Assembly: GCA_944470555.2 (NCBI GenBank)
Contig: OX104132.1
Span: 15,137,755 to 15,201,754, forward strand
Origin: Heterobilharzia americana
Taxonomy: Eukaryota; Platyhelminthes; Trematoda; Strigeidida; Schistosomatidae
Length of the DNA stretch: 64,000 nucleotides
Reading direction: 5' to 3'
Made by a program: the position numbers and the translations under genes. The notes beneath the pieces were generated by a model, which saw only the letters and a list, made by a program, of their open reading frames with translations, searched no databases and was not told the DNA's origin. Each line of letters begins with the position of its first letter. The stretch's first letter is position 1. This document shows, in pieces, positions 1 through 10,934 of the stretch.

Positions 1-1574
1 ATATCTTCCCAACTATCCATAAATATATCTGCTACTATAGGGGATATTGGTGATCCCATTGCTACTCCTTCTGTTTGTCTGTATATCTTTCCCTGAAACT
101 TGAAGACTGTCGAGGTTAAGCATAACTGCACTCCTAACATGATTTCACCAACCGATGCCTTGGTTCTTTGAGTAAGTTGTGAGTCAGTATCTAGTTGATT
201 TCTGACTGCCTCCAGTGCCATATTGATTGGTATTTTAGTATAAAGACTTGTTACGTCAAAACTAACCATTTTTTCATTCTCTTCTATGTGCAGGTCATTA
301 AGTTTTTGTTTCAACTCGTAAGAATTTACTAGTCTAGAGTTGGAACGGTCTCTAACAGGACGTAATACTGATGCTAAATACTTTGATATCTCATATGTTG
401 GTGTGTTTCGGAAGTCAACTATCGGCCTAATGGGATAACCTGCTTTATGAACCTTAATAGTACCGTAAATTCTGCTAGGATTATTAGTTTTTGGCATTAA
501 AGTAAACCATTCGGACTTACCTAGAGATGGCTTCAGTCGGCGTATCAGATCTGTTGTAGATTTCTTAATTTTATTCATGACAGTATCTATAGGTTTCTTA
601 ATCTCTTCATATGGCCCTGTTTGGATATGTTCATCCATTTTTTTAAGATAATCCGATTTGTCCATAACTACTGTTGAGTTACCTTTGTCAGATTTAGCAA
701 TTACTATACTATTATCCTTTCGTAGATTGTTTAAAGCTGAATTTTCCAGTTTCGTTAAGTTTCGCTGTGTCTTCTTTTGTTTTTTAAGTGCTAAAAAAAT
801 GTGCGCTCTAACCTGTTCAGCAGTTGTCACATCCACCGAGCTTAATGCTACTTCTATGCTAGGTATGACATCTTCTGGTTTTAGATGATCTACTGTTATG
901 TTGAAGTTTAGTCCTTTTTCAAGTACTTTCATCTCAGCTGAGCTTAAGGCTTTCGAGGAGAGATTGACTACCCACTTTGTTCTATCGATGTTCGATGATG
1001 TTTCCTTTGTAATTTCATTGTTTTCCGAAGCATATTTTTCTTGCATTAGTTTATTGAACTTTTTGATTTGATTTCTTCTAGATTTCTTGAGAGTAGCTAA
1101 TCTTGCTTTGTCTGATGTTTCTATTATAAATCCATAGTCTCTGCAGTTTACTATCTTCATAATTTTACATTTAAGTTGTTCAATTTTATTCCGAATGGTA
1201 CTTAATTTCTTAATAATCCTGTGAATTTCTTCTTTCAGACATAGTTTGCTGACATGTTCTATTGCCCTTTGGATTTTGTCAGTATATATTGGGATTCGTA
1301 TGCGAAGGTATTTAGGGATAATTTGATTTTTCATGCAACGAATATTGAAAATACGATGATTTGTGAAACGTGCTTCAGTTTGTGAAAGTCGTGTGAGTTT
1401 ATTGATTAGCCTTCGAACAGGAAGACCATAAGTTTCATTAATATAAGTGAAAAACTTGGGCACTGTGGTAGAATGTAGTTCCATATTAGATTTGTTTATT
1501 TGATATAAAGCGCACAGTGATACAGTATTATTTACTTGATTACGTTTCGAGCATAAACTACTGCTCATAATCAT
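1..1574 (-). mobile_element. Penelope-like element copy A, N-terminal part, cut by window edge
   Basis: This stretch matches 2655-4228 at a constant offset of 2654 bases. Every segment I compared agrees apart from a ten-base block at 795-804. Read on the minus strand from the ATG at 1574 it encodes the N-terminal domain and most of the reverse transcriptase, up to just after the 'GVAMGSPISPIVADIF' block (about residue 524), where the window ends. The frame appears open throughout. It lies head to tail behind copy B, so the array probably continues beyond the left edge. Where copy B has a run of phenylalanines, copy A encodes R-A-H-I-F, which is probably the ancestral form. Confidence 0.85.
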
Positions 1575-4228
1575 ATCAATGTAATCACACTTCTTTCGAC
1601 ATCTGATTTTATAGTCCTGTCACCTGATCTCTCTTTGTTTTTTTGTTTTTTGATTGGTAGTAAAGTTTTCCATATCTCTGGTATAGGTGTTGCGTCATTC
1701 CTATTACATGTGTTGGGTGTGAATTCGATGAACAAAGATTCAGTAATTAATCTCTCTCTCCACCTAGCTATATTAGACTTAAGTACAGTGGTTTTGTCCC
1801 ATCCTATTGTGTGGTTGTGTGTTAATGAATGTAATGCAATGGCTGAGTGTTTTTCTAGGTTATTGATCTTATTGGGGTCTGTCGTTCTATGTTTAGCTAA
1901 ATTCCTATGTTCTGTTAATCTAACTGACCCCGACCGGCTAGTTTGACCTATGTATTTGACTTCACAGTCATTACATGGAATTTGGTAGATTATATTATTT
2001 TGCTTAATTGGTTCTATCGGATCTTTTAGCCGACACAGCTTACCTCTAAGTGAGTTTGTTGGTTTAAATGCCACCCTAATTCCAACCTTGTTGAGAATCC
2101 TACGTATGGTTTCTGATGTTCCTTCCTTGTATGGTATCACAATAGAGGTGCTGATTTCCTTTCTACTTATGTTGTCACTATTATTTGTATTTGTATTAGT
2201 GTTATTATTTTGCTTCTTATGCGTCCGTGTGAATTTCTTAATAAAATGATGGGGATAATTATTAGTTATTAACGCTTCTTTTATGTGTTTCAATTCCTTA
2301 TTTAAGTCCTTACAATGACTAGTGAGTTTCTCAGCTCTGTTATTTAGACATTTGACTAAACCCGCTTTAACTGACACTGGATGAGATGACTTGAAGTCTA
2401 GATACCTGTTAGAATGTGTTGGTTTTCTGTAGACGGTAGTATCTAAACCACCATCTATCCTTCGTTTTATTCTGCAATCCAACATAGGTAATTCTCCTTG
2501 TTCATTTTCTACTTCGTAGGTGAATTGGATTGCGTTAACTACTGAGTTTATGTGTGTCAAGAAACTGTCGATATGTTCCGATTTCAACACTGTAAATGTG
2601 TCATCTACATATCGCCACCATATCTTAGGTGTCGGATTATATGTTCGTAAAGCCATATCTTCCCAACTATCCATAAATATATCTGCTACTATAGGGGATA
2701 TTGGTGATCCCATTGCTACTCCTTCTGTTTGTCTGTATATCTTTCCCTGAAACTTGAAGACTGTCGAGGTTAAGCATAACTGCACTCCTAACATGATTTC
2801 ACCAACCGATGCCTTGGTTCTTTGAGTAAGTTGTGAGTCAGTATCTAGTTGATTTCTGACTGCCTCCAGTGCCATATTGATTGGTATTTTAGTATAAAGA
2901 CTTGTTACGTCAAAACTAACCATTTTTTCATTCTCTTCTATGTGCAGGTCATTAAGTTTTTGTTTCAACTCGTAAGAATTTACTAGTCTAGAGTTGGAAC
3001 GGTCTCTAACAGGACGTAATACTGATGCTAAATACTTTGATATCTCATATGTTGGTGTGTTTCGGAAGTCAACTATCGGCCTAATGGGATAACCTGCTTT
3101 ATGAACCTTAATAGTACCGTAAATTCTGCTAGGATTATTAGTTTTTGGCATTAAAGTAAACCATTCGGACTTACCTAGAGATGGCTTCAGTCGGCGTATC
3201 AGATCTGTTGTAGATTTCTTAATTTTATTCATGACAGTATCTATAGGTTTCTTAATCTCTTCATATGGCCCTGTTTGGATATGTTCATCCATTTTTTTAA
3301 GATAATCCGATTTGTCCATAACTACTGTTGAGTTACCTTTGTCAGATTTAGCAATTACTATACTATTATCCTTTCGTAGATTGTTTAAAGCTGAATTTTC
3401 CAGTTTCGTTAAGTTTCGCTGTGTCTTCTTTTGTTTTTTAAGTGCTAAAAAAAAAAAAAAAAAAACCTGTTCAGCAGTTGTCACATCCACCGAGCTTAAT
3501 GCTACTTCTATGCTAGGTATGACATCTTCTGGTTTTAGATGATCTACTGTTATGTTGAAGTTTAGTCCTTTTTCAAGTACTTTCATCTCAGCTGAGCTTA
3601 AGGCTTTCGAGGAGAGATTGACTACCCACTTTGTTCTATCGATGTTCGATGATGTTTCCTTTGTAATTTCATTGTTTTCCGAAGCATATTTTTCTTGCAT
3701 TAGTTTATTGAACTTTTTGATTTGATTTCTTCTAGATTTCTTGAGAGTAGCTAATCTTGCTTTGTCTGATGTTTCTATTATAAATCCATAGTCTCTGCAG
3801 TTTACTATCTTCATAATTTTACATTTAAGTTGTTCAATTTTATTCCGAATGGTACTTAATTTCTTAATAATCCTGTGAATTTCTTCTTTCAGACATAGTT
3901 TGCTGACATGTTCTATTGCCCTTTGGATTTTGTCAGTATATATTGGGATTCGTATGCGAAGGTATTTAGGGATAATTTGATTTTTCATGCAACGAATATT
4001 GAAAATACGATGATTTGTGAAACGTGCTTCAGTTTGTGAAAGTCGTGTGAGTTTATTGATTAGCCTTCGAACAGGAAGACCATAAGTTTCATTAATATAA
4101 GTGAAAAACTTGGGCACTGTGGTAGAATGTAGTTCCATATTAGATTTGTTTATTTGATATAAAGCGCACAGTGATACAGTATTATTTACTTGATTACGTT
4201 TCGAGCATAAACTACTGCTCATAATCAT
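1571..4228 (-). CDS. Penelope-like retroelement polyprotein (RT + GIY-YIG endonuclease), intact 885-codon frame
   Basis: A Penelope-like reverse transcriptase fused to a C-terminal GIY-YIG endonuclease; such enzymes nick target DNA and copy the element RNA into it. The N-terminal 300 residues are basic and partly coiled. RT blocks in order: 'GTIKVHKAGYPIRPIVDFRN', 'VSFDVTSLYTKIP' with a catalytic Asp near residue 440, 'GVAMGSPISPIVADIF', and 'RYVDDTFTVL' with the Asp pair near residue 541. The endonuclease near residues 735-830 shows 'IIYQIPCNDCEVKYIGQTSR' followed by 'EHR', including the CxxC pair typical of PLE nucleases. The length fits canonical PLEs. The annotated start (MIMSSS) lies in the tandem junction; a start at the downstream Met in 'MELHSTTVPKFF' is equally plausible. 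One oddity is a pure T tract (on the coding strand) giving five Phe near residue 256. The frame is intact, so the copy is young, but activity is not shown. Confidence 0.93.
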   Translation of the reverse strand: MIMSSSLCSKRNQVNNTVSLCALYQINKSNMELHSTTVPKFFTYINETYGLPVRRLINKLTRLSQTEARFTNHRIFNIRCMKNQIIPKYLRIRIPIYTDKIQRAIEHVSKLCLKEEIHRIIKKLSTIRNKIEQLKCKIMKIVNCRDYGFIIETSDKARLATLKKSRRNQIKKFNKLMQEKYASENNEITKETSSNIDRTKWVVNLSSKALSSAEMKVLEKGLNFNITVDHLKPEDVIPSIEVALSSVDVTTAEQVFFFFFLALKKQKKTQRNLTKLENSALNNLRKDNSIVIAKSDKGNSTVVMDKSDYLKKMDEHIQTGPYEEIKKPIDTVMNKIKKSTTDLIRRLKPSLGKSEWFTLMPKTNNPSRIYGTIKVHKAGYPIRPIVDFRNTPTYEISKYLASVLRPVRDRSNSRLVNSYELKQKLNDLHIEENEKMVSFDVTSLYTKIPINMALEAVRNQLDTDSQLTQRTKASVGEIMLGVQLCLTSTVFKFQGKIYRQTEGVAMGSPISPIVADIFMDSWEDMALRTYNPTPKIWWRYVDDTFTVLKSEHIDSFLTHINSVVNAIQFTYEVENEQGELPMLDCRIKRRIDGGLDTTVYRKPTHSNRYLDFKSSHPVSVKAGLVKCLNNRAEKLTSHCKDLNKELKHIKEALITNNYPHHFIKKFTRTHKKQNNNTNTNTNNSDNISRKEISTSIVIPYKEGTSETIRRILNKVGIRVAFKPTNSLRGKLCRLKDPIEPIKQNNIIYQIPCNDCEVKYIGQTSRSGSVRLTEHRNLAKHRTTDPNKINNLEKHSAIALHSLTHNHTIGWDKTTVLKSNIARWRERLITESLFIEFTPNTCNRNDATPIPEIWKTLLPIKKQKNKERSGDRTIKSDVERSVITLI

Positions 4229-4245
4229 ATCAATGTAATCACACT
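4197..4245 (-). other. PLE junction hairpin followed by GAAAC (hammerhead-like half)
   Basis: On the minus strand the head-to-tail junction contains GAGCA, an eight-base loop, TGCTC and then GAAAC, which is how stem II and the following core of a hammerhead ribozyme look. GATTAC and GTAATC flank it as a further short stem. The CUGANGA half is absent: TGATTAT stands directly before the stem. The same block recurs at 1543-1591 and, decayed, at 57359-57405. Known PLEs carry hammerheads in their pseudo-LTRs, so this may be a diverged relative, but a working ribozyme is not supported. Confidence 0.35.
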
Positions 4246-4677
4246 TCTTTCGACATCTGATTTTATAGTCCTGTCACCTGATCTCTCTTTGTTTTTTTGT
4301 TTTTTGATTGGTAGTAAAGTTTTCCATATCTCTGGTATAGGTGTTGCGTCATTCCTATTACATGTGTTGGGTGTGAATTCGATGAACAAAGATTCAGTAA
4401 TTAATCTCTCTCTCCACCTAGCTATATTAGACTTAAGTACAGTGGTTTTGTCCCATCCTATTGTGTGGTTGTGTGTTAATGAATGTAATGCAATGGCTGA
4501 GTGTTTTTCTAGGTTATTGATCTTATTGGGGTCTGTCGTTCTATGTTTAGCTAAATTCCTATGTTCTGTTAATCTAACTGACCCCGACCGGCTAGTTTGA
4601 CCTATGTATTTGACTTCACAGTCATTACATGGAATTTGGTAGATTATATTATTTTGCTTAATTGGTTCTATCGGATC
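4229..4677 (-). mobile_element. Penelope-like element copy C, 5'-truncated, GIY-YIG end only
   Basis: This matches 1575-2023 at the same 2654-base offset and encodes only the GIY-YIG endonuclease end of the PLE protein, starting inside the 'DPIEPIKQNNIIYQIP' region. Homology stops abruptly near 4677, where the sequence turns into unrelated AT-rich DNA. A truncated copy directly upstream of a full one in the same orientation is the usual PLE arrangement (a pseudo-LTR). It may supply the promoter for copy B; that role is inferred from the family. Confidence 0.85.
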
Positions 4678-5990
4678 TTTAAAATTGTGCAGATGTATAG
4701 GACAAGGTTATTACTTTTGAGCATTACCGTAGGACGAAAATGAAAACTGGTTTATTTAAAGCCATTCATTTTAATATTGCTTAATTCACACTGATGAGCT
4801 AACGACTAACAATCATACTTCCAGTATGGAACAGTGAGTAGATCAAGTTCTTAAGGACAATGAATGTTTCTGTATATGGATCTAGGATGTAACCAATACA
4901 TAATTTTCAGCACTAATATGGTACTCATGAGCTCATTACAAATGTTGCTTCTCATACAGATATTTCTCAGGTAGATAATGAATAAAGTTTCAATACTTAC
5001 AAGGTCACTTTTGTAATACATCACGGCATAAGTTTTTGTATCCAGCACAGACCAAAATATCAACTCAGTAAATCAATTCTAATCGTTACATATTCCTCAT
5101 TCAGTCTACTGAAAGCATACCTATTGCTGAAAAATATCGTGATACTTTTGTGACTGACCGACAAAATCAACGTAGAACCTCATACACAGGTGCATCGGTT
5201 CGAGTTCGCACACTTCACAGTAGTATACCATTGTGACTGATTTCCAGCCACGTCACCACGAGTTCTCAACCACTGATTCCTATAATCTCGGGGACATCAA
5301 TGAGACAGTCTACATCTTTCCATGAGGCTCAGATCAAGAATTAGGGACTTCATGGACTGGTCTGGTTACCCTGAACCCCTTTCCAACCTAATTCAGGTCC
5401 CTGTAGGATTGCAAGTTGGGGTAGGCAGTGGTCTCGCATGCTCAGTACATATTCAAGCCATCTCAGTCACTGTCGAACAGTGAAAGATATCTTACGCCTA
5501 TCACTTCGGATTGTTTCACCTCAGCTTAATCTCTGTTCCCACAAAATAAGAATTTTGAAGAAAGTCCTACAGGCTAACCACACTCATAATCCTTATTTGT
5601 GAAAAGGCAGTTCGCCAGCTAACCCCTCAAAACCAACCAATATGTAAACAGACACAGATTTGTGACATTAACTGGTGTATGTGCTTGTATGAGTCTATAC
5701 ACTAACAAAATGAGAATTCTTCTAAAATAAACTGTTTCAGAATGGAATACGGATAGTGCTGGGCTATAAAGCTATTAAAAAAATGTAGAATTTTTCCAGT
5801 AAATCACCTCCTGTAGCAAATACTTTCCGTCTACACTTCTTCAAAGCACTGAAAATTTCTACTTTGAGTATTTCATTTGTAACCGTTAGTAAAAAAGTTA
5901 ACAACACATCACTCGTGGTGAGTTAAATAAGACCTTTCTGAAATGAATGAACAAGTTTGAAATCACGTGGTAATACAGAGTCGCATTGTT
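4678..5990. other. Anonymous AT-rich sequence
   Basis: I see no convincing gene, splice-bounded exon or recognised repeat. A less AT-rich part at 5200-5480 could be an old dispersed repeat, but nothing else in the window matches it. Confidence 0.4.
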
Positions 5991-5994
5991 CTAC

Positions 5995-6265
5995 CTCTGT
6001 TGTCAAATGAGCTCCTAAGCGGACGCCTTGATACTGCCGGATATTTATGATATTGTATGTATCTTTATATTTACTAGTGCAATCCAGGAGAAGAATCCAG
6101 GCCTAGAGGATGACACTTTGCAGTTTGAAGTGATGGGTACTGGGTTCAACTTTCAGTGGGAATAACATCACTCACTGGGGTGCGGATACATCCAACTGAC
6201 AAGTTTCAAAGAGGACTAGACGTGCGTTCTGGATTCTATTGCTAGCCACCAAGATGAATACAAAA
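5995..6265 (+). repeat. Sm-alpha-like tRNA-derived SINE, degenerate
   Basis: The upstream module (around 6000-6060, 'gcgga.gcc.tgatactgcc') and the tail (6140-6265) match other Sm-alpha-like copies. The hammerhead part is damaged: CTGACGA has become CTGACAA and the GAAAC block has become TAGACG, so this copy should not cleave. Confidence 0.6.
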
Positions 6266-6565
6266 TTTTCAATCACTTGAGAATTGTATCTTCCCAACCA
6301 TTTGATAAGGAACGATAGCCAGGTGAACAGGTTACCACCTCCTGCTGAAAAAACTATCTCCAACATCTTAGAATACAGCTAAGCAGCCAGTTTAATTAAT
6401 GATCAACCAGTTACTCTGGTTGGCAGTGATTTGAAGATGCATAGGAGCGACTAGTGAAAATTGAATAATCCACTAATTGTGTTTTTTATATACATCACAG
6501 CTGGATAAGACATGGCAGTGAAAGGTAGCTAACGTCTTAGTGTAGTAGCTTAGCTTAGATAGTGC

Positions 6566-6733
6566 CGACCCAGTGGCTCAATGGTGACATGCTGATTAAC
6601 CTGAAGGTCCTGGGTCCGATCTCCAGTAGGGTCATGGATGGGCACTGCTGAGAAGTTCCATACTAGGATGAAACAGCTGTCCAGTGCTCCCAGATTTCCA
6701 ATGTTCCTCTATAATGAATGCCAACTTAACATA
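6566..6733 (+). repeat. tRNA-derived SINE (family S1)
   Basis: An A-box-like 'tggctcaatggtg' is followed by a B-box-like 'gggtccgatctcc', then the family body 'gaaacagctgtccagtgctccc' and the end 'aatgaatgcc'. This layout repeats more than a dozen times in the window on both strands. Confidence 0.7.
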
Positions 6734-7359
6734 CAAACTCTGTGGGGACTTCTACTTCTACCTCTATTTTACTGATCCACTGGATTCATCTGGTTTTTAT
6801 GTGGTTCTGTTTATTTATAAAGGTTATTTACAGTTTCATTCTTATACTTTCTAGCATTCATAACATTTTTAATGTTATGTATCATCAACTGGGATCTTTT
6901 GAAAAGTGTTGAACACTTGAACAAAATAAATTATTCATTCTTTCATCGATCCTTTTGTTGACTTGTCATCTTCAACTTATTGAAGCGCTTCGAATTTATG
7001 TTGATCAACATTACATCTATATACCTGATCAGAGACAGAATGTGTATGTATGTGTGTTAATAGGAAAGAGGTGACCATTCAAATTGTCTTTTTCCTTGCC
7101 AACACATGAACAAACACCACACACCTACACATATCTAGGTACATTGAAGAAACGTATTAATGGAAGAAAAGTTTTAGAAGGGAAAAGAGAAAATTCTGTG
7201 TCAAATTGTTATTGAAATGAGGATGTAGGCTAATGTTTTTTATCTAGTTTATTCCCATTACAAAACAGAAAGAAAATAGGAGTAGATTATAAAAACTCCA
7301 TTGATGAGAGGTAAGTAAAGACTGACAATGAAATGAAATAACTTTGATATTATTGATAG

Positions 7360-7445
7360 ATAGTGGATAGCAGTGAAATCGAGGATGCGGGTTTCGCCCT
7401 GTTTGGGACTCGTCAGCTGGATGTACGTACTTCCCAGTGAATGAT
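7360..7445 (-). repeat. Sm-alpha-like repeat with intact hammerhead core
   Basis: Read on the minus strand this has CTGACGA (7410-7416), a stem II GTCC/GGGC with a CAAACA loop, and GAAAC (7391-7395), followed by the possible cleavage triplet ATC. Stem I pairs ATCCAG with CTCGAT at five of six positions. Stem III is very short, as in other schistosome Sm-alpha hammerheads. The tRNA-like head is not present here, so the copy is a fragment. Confidence 0.65.
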
Positions 7446-8500
7446 ATTATTCTTACTACGATCCCATTGCTAGCCACTAACTGTAATTAATATCAAAATA
7501 GGAAATATAGGCAACATCGAGGCATTCACTCAGAAGCTTATACGCCAATATAGACCGATCATTTCGTTCAGTCAACGATGCGATAATACAAGCAATATCA
7601 TGAAAATGAAACAAAAATTCAAATTTATTCGCCACTAAAAAAAGGTCCAGATAGATAAGTTACTTGATGGAAAGTGTTGGTCATTGTCAACCATTCACCT
7701 TTGCAATATGGTCACTTTTCAAAGTGGCACGTGTTCGGTGCATAATATTTTGCTTCTAGTTTGCTCTTGGGAGACCATTGCTATGAGATTTCAGGCCAGA
7801 GAACTTCGTGGCTGCATCGCACACTTTATGGGCAAACTTAAGTTAGCACCTGTGACTTGATGTCAACATTGGCAACCATAGAGTCACTCCAGTTCACGTT
7901 TATTATCTAGTAATACATACAATCAGTTGTCACCTGATTAATTTGACTGAGTAATTTGATGATGAGTACAGTAGATTTGAGTTTTCAAGTGAATATGTTT
8001 TATGCGCCATTTTCAAAATAAGTAGAACTCACATTTTCAATCTCACATGAGAAAGACGTTGATTGTAATTTTGATTTCCTATATTCCCAACTATTCAAGT
8101 AATCTGTGCAGTTCAACTTATCCATACAGTTTAGTAATATTTACATAAAAGTCGTGTTTTGTAAGATATGCTGCTTCCATTCACTTTTTAGCCTCTTTGA
8201 CGAATACTCACTAGTCTTCCTCAGAACAGAATATCTTCCAAATACTCATAACATCCTTCACACTAACTTGGCTAGACTTATTTTCTATCCTTGTTAACTG
8301 TTCAGGTAGATAATTTCATCATCAACCGGATAGTAGAAGTATACGAGTCTTGGTAATGTATGTAACTGAGGGGAATCTAAGAAATAAAATTGAGAGCATA
8401 TTATTGTTTCATTGCATTTTTGTTCTTTTTGCTGTATTCAAGTTTCAAGTTGTTTTGTGAATTTACTGCAGCTTGTTAATTGTACGCTGTACAAGAGACG
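7446..8500. other. Anonymous AT-rich sequence
   Basis: No gene or recognised repeat is visible here. Open frames are short and lack protein-like composition or splice signals. Confidence 0.4.
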
Positions 8501-8504
8501 GATA

Positions 8505-8670
8505 TCTTACCTCAGTGACCTAATGGATGACGCTTTAGTGTTTGGAGCTATGCGAATGCGGTTCGAGTCCCAGCCGACACATCACTCACTGGGGTGTAAA
8601 CATTAACAGCTGATAAGTCTCAAATAGAACGAAAACGCGTCTTGGGTTCCACTGCTAGCCACTAACCATC
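8505..8670 (+). repeat. Sm-alpha-like SINE with tRNA-like head
   Basis: The head shows a box-A-like stretch around 8515-8535 and a clear B box 'ggttcgagtccc' near 8560. The ribozyme-like tail follows at 8598-8650. The core reads CTGATAA, so a conserved G is changed, while GAAAAC is kept. Cleavage is unlikely. This is one of the best copies for seeing the full head-to-tail organisation. Confidence 0.7.
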
Positions 8671-8819
8671 AATACTAAGGAACGTGTGTAGAAATGTATT
8701 TAATCCACTAAAACATTTCATCCAACTTTATTCAGTATTACTTCCTCCGTGCTAATTAAAGTCTGCCGATTAATGAATATAATATTGACAGAAGTGGAAA
8801 GATATGGATCACTGAATTC

Positions 8820-8975
8820 TGATACAGTGGCTGAATGAAAGCGTACTCTCCGCGTAACCTGAAGGCCTTGAGGTGAATCCTCGGTAGGGTCGTGGGTGTG
8901 CACTAATGAGGAATCCCATACTGTCCAATGCTCCAAATTGATATCAATCCACAATGAATATCAACTTGAAAGTAA
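8820..8975 (+). repeat. tRNA-derived SINE (family S1), degenerate
   Basis: It contains 'cagtggctgaatg', 'aacctgaaggcc', 'gtcgtgggtgtgcac' and the family end 'atgaatatcaacttg'. It ends immediately before the candidate exon at 9011. Confidence 0.65.
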
Positions 8976-9010
8976 TAATAAATCCCCACTAACCTCTAAC
9001 ACTAAATTAG

Positions 9011-9113
9011 TGACTGGAAATTATGGTATGGATGAAATCCACTCTGCTGTTGAGATTCCAAGTGATGTACTATCCTATCATAGAGCTAATAAACTTCATG
9101 CATATCCAAAACG
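9011..9113 (+). CDS. Candidate internal exon a, unidentified gene
   Basis: The stretch follows an acceptor-like 'aacactaaattag' and ends at a strong donor, CG|GTGAGT (9114-9119). One frame is open across all 103 bases; it starts with two bases completing a codon and ends with two bases of the next. The peptide contains 'GNYGMDEIHSAVEIPSDV' followed by 'LSYHRANKLHAYPK', which has normal protein composition. I do not recognise the protein. The acceptor lies just past a SINE tail and has a weak pyrimidine tract, so chance remains possible. Its end phase fits the candidate exon at 29845. Confidence 0.35.
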
Positions 9114-9119
9114 GTGAGT

Positions 9120-10930
9120 TGTCGAATCCTTTTTCTCAGCTGGACAGTCATATTGTTATCCTCGATTGACTTATTTCAGTCAAAATATACGACTAGTATG
9201 TAGATAAGTTATCTCATATAGTACTTGATTCATGTAGGCAAATATGTGGAACTAAAGGTTACTAGTAAATCATGATGCTCAACTTTTCAGAGTATTTTTC
9301 AAGCCATGCTTTTAGGCAGGATCAACTGATATGGTGATGAGCTGATATCTATACTTATACCGTTAGGAAATATAATATTGCCTGTATCGATTGGTCTTTA
9401 GAAACAACTGAAAAGAAACTGATTACTTCACTGATGAGCTGAACTTTAAGCGGGTGAAATTGTCCTCCAGGGTTTAGATTACTGTCATCTGCCTGGCGAG
9501 CATTGATGACTGCGATAAGTGGTCTACAACTTATCATATTAATGTCTTTATATGGTTTTTCTGTCAAGATTCAAGGTATACAACATGATGTTTTGTTATT
9601 TAATCACATTATGATATATGGTTGTATTAAAAATATCTTTGAACAGTTTAACAATACACCAACTATCCTCGCAAGTTAAAACTAAGTATGCTAACATTCA
9701 TCAAGGTTAGTTGCTCACTGATGGTCATCTCAAAAAGAGGCTCATGTGACTTTAACTAACCGTAAAGAATTAAAAAGGAATCATACAACACCACAATACT
9801 AGATTGTACTGATGAGTTATTCAAGAAGCCTTTGGTCGGTCATTGAAGAGCACTACTTTTTAAGGTCTTGCAGATATACCTGTCTGTAATAAATGCTAAT
9901 AGGCAAGCTAGCTAAATTCACGACCTTTTATCAACTGACTTCAAGCATCTAACATCAAATACAGTCCACCACGAAATCAAGTCATTTAGTTTACTGATCG
10001 TGCTGAAACGACGATTGACATTGATGTTGGCACTGAGAACTAGATGATACAGCATCATCCAGACTCTATAGAGTCATCAGCAAACTGATGACTTGCTGAA
10101 AAATGATCAGTAACTTATTCACTCACTTTAAGAACGATAAATATAAGCTGTGTAAGAAAAAGTGTGCAAAACTACATTCTCTTAACTTCCGACTATTGAC
10201 ACGTTTGATTGTAGTCACCTTCAACCATATCATCTAGCAGCTGACTGGCTGAACAAGTGAGTTAAAACGTCGAAATCACTAGGTCACGATGTAGGAACTC
10301 AACTATGATTTATTAACCATGAGAGTTTCATGTTTTGAGTTTGGCTGTCGAGAGTTTGGAGGTGCAAAGTACTGAAGAATGTACTTTGAATCACCGAAAT
10401 CATCCCATATTTTATCACCACAACAGTGAAACAGAATCAAATACTGGATGGTAATTGTATACGTATAGCTGTGCTTCAAAAGCCTGACAGAAGAGCGAAT
10501 CATTGATTTGTTTCCCCCAGACTTCAAATGTTTCCTCCATGTATTGGAATCTTGTATCCCCAGCTGAGACTTGAAAAACATAAATGGAAGCATAAGTGCT
10601 TACGCTGTTAATGTTGGTCAGCGTCCCTATTGCTAAGAGAACCTAAGATCAGGATAAATAAATCTACAGTTTCTCCAGTAAGTTCATCAAAAGAAATGCA
10701 GCTAATATACTCAAGAAGTTTAAACCTCAACAGAGGAAGAGCTTATGTAATAAGGAGAAGAATGAAAGTTGATTAAACTGGAAACAAACACCAATGAAAC
10801 GAAACATATGCAATATCCAAATATGAAAGACTCTATGTGACTTGAATACAGGTAATGACAACCAGTTCAGTGACACCTCAAGTGCACTAACCAAGAATAA
10901 GCTACTTAATATAAACCATATGCTTTCAAG
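9120..10930. other. Anonymous intergenic or intronic sequence
   Basis: There is a minus-strand open frame of 96 codons at 10303-10593, but its protein has no recognisable domain and no splice or neighbour support. I see nothing else. Confidence 0.4.
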
Positions 10931-10934
10931 GCAG

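Noticed and set aside
658..888. Plus-strand open frame over PLE copy A (repeated at 3312-3542)
   Set aside because: It is antisense to the RT coding sequence, begins at TTG and has no domain.
1571..4228. Telomerase reverse transcriptase
   Set aside because: PLE RTs are distant relatives of telomerase, but the C-terminal GIY-YIG domain and the tandem copies identify a Penelope-like element.
10303..10593. 96-codon minus-strand frame as a gene
   Set aside because: No recognisable domain, splice site or repeat context.
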